A stretch of DNA of 64,000 nucleotides, taken from positions 1-64,000 of the forward strand of contig JFHB01000041.1 of NCBI GenBank assembly GCA_000729835.1, read 5' to 3'. Under the pieces are notes generated by a model. It saw only the letters and a program-made list of their open reading frames with translations. It was not told the DNA's origin and did not search any database. A program made the translations under genes and the position numbers. Below, piece by piece: positions 56,801 to 64,000 of this stretch (its first letter is position 1; each line of letters opens with the position of its first letter). The stretch is from Atkinsonella hypoxylon. Its lineage: Eukaryota > Ascomycota > Sordariomycetes > Hypocreales > Clavicipitaceae.

Positions 56801-59278
56801 TTCGGTATTTGAAACCAAAGGGAATACGTTTGCCTTCGACAATCTGCTGACCGACAAGAGCAGTCATCTGCGAGATGTTGATCGATGAACCTTTGGAACC
56901 GGACTCAGCCATGGTAACTGCGTTATTGGAGTCCTTCAAACTCCTCTGCGTGGTAGTGCCGGCCTGGTCACGGGCGGAATTGAGAGCCATAGACACCTTG
57001 TTTTCGAATGTGGCACGAACATTCATACCAGGAAGAGCTTCAAGCTCATTGGCAGTGGCTTGAGCTGTAAGTCTGGCAACCTCCGCTTTCTGCGTGTCAA
57101 TATGGACTTGGACCTTCTCAATGGTCTGTTTATCGGGTACAGTATCACCAATACCGATACTGTGACCATTATTAAGAAGCCAATAAGTGACAACTTGTTG
57201 CACGCCGTTGAGAAAAGCCATGGCTCCCTCAGGGCCAAGTTCATTATAACTCAAATGCACGATACCTCCAGCAGCTGAACCAATGTTTTTCTTCTTCAAA
57301 AGGCCGTATAAGAGCTCGCCACTCTGGATCAGGAGACCAGTGTCTTTCAGCGGGATGTCCGCGTTGTCCTGTCCACCAGATGATTCCGGGGAGTGCAGAC
57401 TGATCTCTTCGGGAATGACCATGCTGATGAGCTGTTTGCCAGTCCAGCGAGGTCGAGGCTTCAGAATAGCAGGCTGTGGAATGACACCATCCCAGTTTGG
57501 GACCCAGAGCATCATGTTCATAACCATTTCTTTGTCAATGAAGGTATCACGCCTGCAGATCTTGTAGGCGCCAGCAAGGGAATCCTGAACAATGCCCATG
57601 AGTGGTCCGTTTTCCTGGGGAGAAACAATATTGTTAGGAACAAGACAGAGTTCCCTAACTTCGGCACGAGTCTCCTCGGTTTGTGGAACGTGCAAGTTCA
57701 TTTCGTCACCATCGAAATCGGCATTGTAAGGCGACGTAACCGAGAGGTTGAGTCGGAAAGTAGAATAAGGCATGACACGAACACGATGTCCCATCATAGA
57801 CTCTTTATGCAAGGAAGGCTGACGATTGAAAATAATGTAGTCTCCATCCATCAAGTGTCTTTCAACTTTCCAGCCGTACTCTAGAGAAATTTGAGCAGCT
57901 CTTCGGTGGTGCCGCAGATCAATTCGAGTGCCGTCAGCTCGGAGGACATACTTGGCGCCAGGGTGTTCGTTCGGACCGTTCTCGACAAGCTGATGCAATT
58001 TGCCAATGTTGTATGGTGTTACTGTTTCGGGATATGTGAGCGTCCTAGCAATGCTTCGTGGGACACCAACTTCGTGCAGTGACAAATTAGCATCACCAGT
58101 GATGACGGTTCGAGCAGAGAAATCAACACGCTTTCCCATCAAGTTGCCTCTTAGACGCCCTTCTTTGCCCTTTAGGCGTGCTCGAATAGCCTTCACCGGT
58201 CGACCACTCTTCTGAAGTGCGCGAGGCTGCCCAGCAATGTCATTGTCCATGTATGTTGCTACATGATACTGAAGCAGTTCCTCAAAATCCCGGGCAATGT
58301 GCTGTGGAGATCCTTCACGGATCGCCTGCTTCACGTTGCCGTTGGCGCGGATGATGTCGCCAAGTTTGTACGTCAAATCATCCTCGTTTCGCATGCCAGT
58401 ACTGGTACCGTCCATAGAAATACTCGGACGCACTGGAGGAGGAGGAACGGGAAGGACAGTGATGATCATCCACTCAGGTCGAGCATAATCCGAGTTCAAA
58501 CCCATATGACAGAGGTCCTCTTCCGTAATTCTTCGAAGGATACCATGTGCCATCTCAGGAGTGATGGGCACCGTCTCTCGGCGCTTTGGACCATCCTCCT
58601 GCACAACATCGAAAGCAGCCTTAAGCTGGAGGGCGGCCTGTCGGACTTGTGGTTGCACATTGCCACAACCACCATGGTTATTCACCATCGGTTTCATGCC
58701 CGGTGAGAATTCTTCGTCGTTCTTCTCGCTACGGTCTTCGTTCTCACATCTTCTTTTCTTCTTGCAGACGGCCCAAACACGATTGAAGCGAAGCTTAGCG
58801 TCTCGAGTACCGATAGCTGAGACAAACTCAGGATCGCTCTGGCAAGGAAAAAGAAAAATATGGTTGTTAGCACATACTTGAAGACAAGCAAAAAGTCTAC
58901 ACAGAGTCAGGAGAGACCAACAGTATCGGCCAGCACCTTGCTGCAGTTGTGGCAGACAATCTCCAAGATCTTCTTGACCTTCTTGATAAAACCAGGATGG
59001 TACACGGGTTTGGCGAGTTCGATATGGCCAAAGTGACCAGGACAGTCGCTCATGGCTTGCGTGCATGTTTTGCACTTGAATCCTCGATCGATCGAGCCTA
59101 GAAGAGGGTCGTTGAGACCGCCATCACGTGGCTTTGTGCGGCTTTCGTCCATCGTCTCGGGATACAGGATATGGCAAACACTCATGTTTTTGATTTCCTC
59201 GGGAGATAACAAACCAAATTGAATCTCCTCAACTGTCTTGAGCGGTGCGCTCGAAAACGGTGGGTGGAAGTTTGCCAT
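53841..59278 (-). CDS. RPB1: RNA polymerase II largest subunit Rpb1
   Basis: Three exons: 59278-58922, 58838-53941 and 53868-53841; the product is 1760 residues. Exon 1 (119 codons, MANFHPPFSSAPLKTVEEIQ) has the clamp zinc motif CKTC...CPGHFGH and CHNC. Intron 1 (83 bp) uses an unusual GTTGGT donor, but ADT/SDPEFV joins exactly as in the family. The catalytic loop NADFDGD is at 491-497 with three Mg-binding Asp; RQPSLHKESMMGH, the bridge-helix and trigger-loop segments (ENSYLRGLTPTEFFFHAMAGREGL; ATQMTLNTFHFAGV) are intact. From about 1540 the CTD follows, with degenerate YSPTSPS-like heptads. Intron 2 (72 bp, donor GTACGT overlapping a TAG at 53942-53940, acceptor TTGCAG) leads to a 28-nt exon reading YSPNSPSND and a TGA. 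It is the core of Pol II in the nucleus; the CTD is the landing platform for capping, chromatin and termination factors. Confidence 0.97.
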
Positions 59279-60447
59279 GTTTGCAGTTTATAAAAAGAGT
59301 CGCCCAAATATCTGATTGAGGCGACCAGGACGGACCGAATGGGCGATGCGTATGAGAAGGAACGCGACATACAATCGCGGCGAGATTCGAGAGATCGCGA
59401 CGAGCAACAGGCGAGAGAGGTGAATAAATCCGTTGATTTGTATCCTCCAAGTTCCCCAATGATGAGAAACCGCGTGATTCAGGAAGCCGCTGATGGCGCT
59501 CAAATGCAGCGCTCGCCCTGGCCAACGGCCCAGGAGACGATCGAGATGTTCTCCTCCGTCGCCACCGCTCCAAAAGTCGTCCAAGTCGTCGAAACAAGTT
59601 AAGCGTATCGTAAAGCACTTTTTACCGTGCTTTCGAAGCGCTGCGCACGATGCTCAACGCGCGTGTTGATGAGTTGGGGCCGGTAGGCGAAGATTTTGTC
59701 GTGATGAAGACGTGATGCCTGGAGGGCGAGCTGAAAGAATCTACTTGAGGCGGCTGGCCACGAATCGACTTGCGCTAAGCCCTCTTGGGAAATCCGAGAA
59801 GCCCCTGCGCGATAGAATTCGTGCCTGAGGCAGGAAGTACCAACCAGACGGGTACTGCGACCTGAAGCGTGTAACTTAGTACGCCCGTGCTAATTTACGT
59901 GGCGCAACCTTGTTTGCTCATTTCTTTTTGGTCACTTGGCTCCCCCATGCACGGGCTATTGTACTGTACTTATACTGTACGGAATAGCCTTAGCTTGTGC
60001 TCCGTATTGTCGTCGAATCATACGACAGACGCAGCCAGTCGTTCGTTTGCGCATCATTGCGCATCCCCAGTGACTCAAACGCCGGTCACCATGTACACAT
60101 CTTGACATCCTGACGCACAGTCGTTCTCTGCCCAGTAAAGGCATTGTCTACGGCTTAGAAGTACGTATCGGCGTCTTATTTTATTTACAGGGAACATCAA
60201 CTGTTTTTGAGACGTATAACAAACTGTTGGAGTTCTGCTTTTACTTATGTACCGACCGCCTTTTAACGCAGAAAGAAGTCTTTGCGTCTGCAGTATGAGA
60301 GTTTAAGCGAGTCCTGTGCGTGCATGTTTGTGCTCCGTCCCTCGTGATGCTCGTTCTTGCAGTTATAACGTTCGCTCTGAGTAGGCTAGGCTTGGCGACC
60401 ATGATGCACAATGTCGCACAAATTTTCCGTCGATTTCTCGCGTCTGA
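59279..60447. other. Spacer between RPB1 and SWD1
   Basis: This 1.17-kb stretch on the 5' side of RPB1 must contain its promoter and the SWD1 3' end. An 87-codon plus-strand frame (59339-59602, MGDAYEKERDIQ) lies within it and is discussed as a finding. No repeat array is seen. Confidence 0.6.
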
Positions 60448-61928
60448 CTATTTCTTCTTGCCTCGACCGCCTCGACCGGCACCACTCCTCTTCGTGGCTG
60501 TTGTCTCAATAGGTCGATCAGTATCGCTTTGGCCCTCTCCAGGACTCCGACGGCGCATAGTGCCAGTTGAAACCGCAATAAACTCGTCCTCGCTATCACT
60601 TTCGCCCAAATTGAATAGAATGGGCATGCGAAAGCTATCGACATCGTCGTCGAATTTAGACGGGTCCAGCGTCAGGACGTCCACATCTTCGTCCTCCGCG
60701 TCAAGTCGTCGCCGATGAATTTCTTCTTGAGCATAAATATCAAAGTCATCCTCCTTCTCGATATATTCAACGTTTTCTTCCACTTCAGCAAAGTCTGGCG
60801 CCAGCGCTGACCATTTCTGCGGACTGATCACCGACCATATATAGATGCGCCCGGTTTCCAACCCGCATGCTGCCAGGAGGGCTCGGGTTGGATGCCATTC
60901 TATCACTCCTTGCTCTTCCTTGGGATCTTTAAGCATACAGACCAGACTGCCGTGATTTCGCTCCCACACGTAGAGCTCATGGTTATTATATGTTGATGCA
61001 GCCACATACTCGCCAGTGGCACTGAAAGTGACGTGGTTCCATGATAGCTTATTGACAACATCTTGGAATTTGTGCTCGAGTGGTAGTTGTATGGTATCTA
61101 GGTCCAAGTCCTCAACTGACAGATTTGGTATCCGAAAGGTACGAATGATGCGATCCTGTGAATTGACCAGCAAATCACGTCCGGATCCCGTGATTCGTAG
61201 CGTAGTTATAATCCCTGAGCAGACTTTCTCTGTATAAATTATCTCGAAAGATTTCGCGTCAACAATATTAATCTTGCCTTTGCTGGTGCCTGCAATGATG
61301 TGATCGCCAGTGGCGGTCCAGATGGTTGATGTTGTTTTCTCTTTGGCGTCTTCTTTGGCTCGCTTCTCTTTCAAAGCTGTGTCGGTATCGGCGTTGGTTC
61401 GTTTCGGGACCGAGGGAAGTATGTGCTTGATATCGACCGGCTCACTCATGTCTACAAGGACAGGTTGCTCCTCAAATAGCGATGCCACAAACTGCAGACT
61501 AATGGTTCAACTCAGCATCTTGTGAACGTCATAAGCCTCGTCAATGTTATGCTGCGATCGCATACGTACTGATTCCATGGGTGCAGCTCTGCCACATATG
61601 CAGGCGCTCGGAAGCGAACTTCGCGCAATCTTTTACCGTCTTGAAGATCCCATAGAATGGCCTTCCAGCCCTGGCAAGTGGAGAGCAGATATCTCCCACA
61701 CCGTGACCAACTCAGACAGGTGATGCTTTTGCTGTGCCCCCTCAATTTCCTAGCAATCCCCATGGTCTCGAGATCCCAAATCGCTATGGCGCCATCAATA
61801 CGTCCCGAGGCGAGGTAGTCACCCTTGCGGTTGAAACGCAGCACCGTGGCATGTCCGGATCGTATCGTACTTGTGATGCTTTCGGGATAATCCTGTAGTA
61901 GGTAGTCATCAGACAGCAATAGATTCAT
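60448..61928 (-). CDS. SWD1: COMPASS complex WD40 subunit Swd1 (RbBP5 ortholog)
   Basis: Two exons: 61928-61570 (359 nt) and 61498-60448 (1051 nt). The 71-bp intron (GTACGT..TTAG) joins in phase 2 as ELHPWNH/LQFVASLFEEQP; the product is 469 residues. WD40 blades can be read in order: VLRFNRKGDYLASGRIDGAIAIWD, KSITCLSWSRCGRYLLSTC..AILWD, STIWTATGDHIIAGTSKGKI, VNKLSWNHVTFSATGEYVAAS..LYVWE and GVIEWHPTRALLAACG..IYIWS. An acidic linker follows (VEENVEYIEKEDDFD, EEIHRRRLDAEDEDVDVLT), and the tail is basic and Gly/Arg-rich, ending RGKKK. This layout fits Swd1/RbBP5, which with Set1, Swd3, Bre2 and others methylates H3K4 at active promoters. It is divergent from THG1, sharing a 453-bp promoter region. 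Confidence 0.94.
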
Positions 61929-62381
61929 GATTGCTAGCTGGGCCAGTGGAGGCTCAAAGGCTTTCAGGCAACTCGAGACTTTGCGACCATGGGCATGTTC
62001 CGCGGCTATTGCGCGAATGCGGCAAGCGCTTGGGATGCGCGCACGAATTTGCGGCCTTCAACAGACTCAATCGATAACAGAAATAGTTAACTACCTAGGT
62101 AGTAGTTATCTGGTCTAGATTTGGGGAATGACGCTTTGGGTGCTTGAGTGGGGCCGTGGGCGAGATCGGCGCTGAGCCAATTTTACTCTTGGGGACCCTG
62201 GGTGGGGGACCCTGGGTAGGCACCACCAACTTGACCGTCAACGTCACCGCGAGGGACAAGTCTGAAAGTGCTGGTGCAACACAGGACTTACCTCGAAGCT
62301 CGGAGGTCTTACTGTGCGTGGCTAAACTCCGAATTCTTCAAAACGTACTTTTTTGGAAGATTTCATGCACATGAAGCGACC
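61929..62381. promoter_or_regulatory. Shared divergent promoter region of SWD1 and THG1
   Basis: The 453 bp between two start codons facing away from each other contain an ACCTAGGT palindrome (62093-62100, within ctacctaggtag) and a short gggaccctgggt direct repeat near 62193-62220. No TATA box is clear. That it is a bidirectional promoter is inferred from the gene arrangement alone. Confidence 0.5.
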
Positions 62382-63697
62382 ATGGCAAATTCCAAGTAAG
62401 CCCAAGCAAGGTTCAAAGATTATGCTTCTCTGGTTGCATCCGGAAGCTCACAAGATGACCAGGTTCGAGTATGTCAGGAACTTTGAGCAGACAGATTCTC
62501 TGCTGCCAAACACATGGATTGTCGTCCGAGTCGACGGGCGGGCCTTTACCAAGTACATGTTTCTTTTATAAATTAAACTCTCAATCATGTGTCACTGTAG
62601 TGCTGACGTGCCGCGGCAATGGATAGAATGTGCGCCAAGTACGGCTTCGAAAAGCCCAATGACCGCAGGGCTTTGAGTCTTATGAACGCTGCTGCCAAGG
62701 CTGTGGCAACTGATCTTCCTGATATCGTCATTTCATACGGAGTCAGTGACGAATACAGGTAGGTTTATCAGCAACTCTTTTTCGATCAGTATGGTTGTAT
62801 ACTCAAATGAATCACCAGTTTCGTGTTCCACAAGTCATCCAATCTCTTTGAACGGCGAGCAAGGTGAGTAATATATAGTTGAATAGATTGCCAACTAGGT
62901 ACATATTAAACGACTTGTTTCAGCAAACTCGTCAGCACGATCGTCTCGACTTTTACTGCCAATTACGTCTACTCATGGTCCATATTTTTCCCTGACACGC
63001 CGCTCTCTTCTCCTCTGCCAACTTTCGATGGACGGGCAGTTTGCTATCCTACTGTACAAAATCTGCGTGACTATCTAAGCTGGCGGCAGGTAGATTGTAG
63101 GTCGTGTCTGGCCACTTCTCTGAATTCACTATTCCTGATGTCTGCTTGATACAGGTCACATTAACAACTTATACAACACCACATTTTGGTCCCTTATTCA
63201 ACTTGGTGGGCTTGATAATAAAGAGGCGGAGCGAATCCTGGCAGTAAGTACCTTGTATATTATCTTTCTCCGAGAAACGCTTACTGACTAAGGCCTCAGG
63301 GAACATTGGCCGCAGATAAGAACGAGATTCTGTTTTCAAGGTTTCATATCAACTACAACAATGAACCGGAGATTTTCAAAAAGGGCAGTGTTGTATTCCG
63401 AGATGTACGACGGCCACCACCATTCCATCACTCTCATTATTTCTGTATGACATGTGTTCGCTGACGACCTCTGCACAGTACGAACTCGTCGACCCAGACA
63501 ACCACGCAGTGGCCCCCCAAATGGACGATCTAGCTGAGCCTGTGCAACAGTCCAAAACTCAAGCGGAAAAGGACAAAAAGAAAAGGGCCAAGGCAATGGT
63601 TGTGGTAGAGCACTTAGATATCATCAAGGACGACTTCTGGGATAGACGACCATGGATTCTATCCAACAAACCCGGCAAAGTCCCCAAAGAGCCATGA
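62382..63697 (+). CDS. THG1: tRNA(His) guanylyltransferase Thg1
   Basis: Eight exons: 62382-62395, 62463-62552, 62627-62758, 62819-62863, 62924-63096, 63155-63243, 63300-63404 and 63479-63697. The seven introns are 55-74 bp with standard ends; the exons sum to 867 nt, giving 288 residues. The 14-nt first exon encodes MANSK (Lys split). The polymerase-like palm carries its metal ligands at the family positions: D29-G30 in VRVDGRAF, and D76-E77 in GVSDEYSF. HINNLYNTTFW, the tRNA-contact motif, follows WRQVD. LAGTLAADKNEILFSRF and KKGSVVFRDY are also conserved, and the C-terminus ends NKPGKVPKEP. The enzyme adds the G-1 residue to tRNA-His by a reverse (3'-5') addition, the identity element for histidyl-tRNA synthetase. 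It is essential in yeast and acts in the cytoplasm and nucleus. It is the most intron-dense gene here. Confidence 0.96.
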
Positions 63698-64000
63698 AGA
63701 AATGAAAACATAATTATCGCTCACAGTTCAATCTGACTGTTTCAGTTTGAAAAGTAATCGTTGGTACAACGGTTTAGAGGGAGTCAAGTGCCGTTCTTTG
63801 TCCAACCCCCGAACAGGCACCTATTGCGACCTTATTCTGCCTCCGCCCACATCGATTAGAGACACGTCTTATCCCGAGCAGTCGGTCCTTTTTTTTTTTT
63901 ACAACATTTAAATCTATCATATGTAGTCCGGCATTACGATGGCATCCCAATAGCCTGTATGTTAATCCAGATCGGACTGAGAGATGACTTTTTGGCCATA
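63698..64000. other. THG1 3' flank at window end
   Basis: No gene is seen in 303 bp. A T-run (about 63890-63900) and a short AT-rich stretch follow; the neighbouring gene, if any, lies outside the window. Confidence 0.5.

Noticed and set aside
1..64000. Search for CRISPR arrays, insertion sequences, phage or biosynthetic gene clusters
   Set aside because: No direct repeats with regular spacers, no transposase or integrase frames, and no PKS/NRPS/terpene genes; the segment is eukaryotic and mostly housekeeping.

Overview
The window looks like a nuclear chromosome segment of a filamentous ascomycete, most likely a Sordariomycete and probably Hypocreales-like (inference from protein style, gene structure and intergenic repeats; no species is claimed). 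Genes carry short introns of about 50-250 bp with GT..AG ends and fungal-type donors such as GTAAGT, GTGAGT, GTATGT and GTACGT. There are no operons, no ribosome-binding sites, and no rRNA or tRNA gene that I could support. Gene density is low: I reconstruct fifteen protein genes in 64 kb, separated by 0.2-7.3 kb of non-coding DNA rich in short tandem repeats, long A/T runs and a recurrent palindrome, ACCTAGGT.

Layout. 87-1883 (-) JmjC-domain protein. 4379-7146 (-) polarisome scaffold Spa2. 11510-12356 (-) RNA polymerase II CTD phosphatase Ssu72. 15998-17497 (+) SH3 adaptor of the Nbp2/Skb5 type. 18375-19621 (+) mitochondrial NADH-cytochrome b5 reductase Mcr1. 20101-22661 (-) transferrin-receptor/glutamate-carboxypeptidase-like membrane protein with a degenerate metal site. 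25211-27172 (+) MFS transporter. 27995-29329 (-) SprT-like metallopeptidase. 31398-33627 (-) F-box protein. 35676-38289 (+) Ser-rich membrane protein carrying an in-frame TAG. 38519-38878 (-) 82-residue Tyr/Asn/Ser/Gly-rich protein. 41711-44035 (+) ribosome-associated Hsp70 Ssb. 46339-46578 (-) 79-residue protein. 53841-59278 (-) Rpb1, the largest subunit of RNA polymerase II. 60448-61928 (-) COMPASS subunit Swd1. 62382-63697 (+) tRNA-His guanylyltransferase Thg1. Exon boundaries were derived by hand from splice consensus, reading phase and family conservation; in every multi-exon model the summed exon length is a multiple of three.

How the genes relate. Most are core housekeeping genes and do not form a biosynthetic or defence cluster. 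Several act around RNA polymerase II: Rpb1 carries the CTD, Ssu72 dephosphorylates it, Swd1 belongs to the H3K4 methyltransferase complex that is coupled to CTD phosphorylation, and the JmjC protein may be a histone demethylase. This may be chance. I did not find a convincing new multi-gene system. The items most worth a second look are a frame-variable pentanucleotide repeat that can add a hydrophobic N-terminus to the M28-like protein, the loss of metal-site residues in that same protein, a nonsense codon in an otherwise intact membrane-protein gene, a 28-nt final exon of RPB1 that encodes one more CTD heptad, and the intergenic ACCTAGGT palindrome family.
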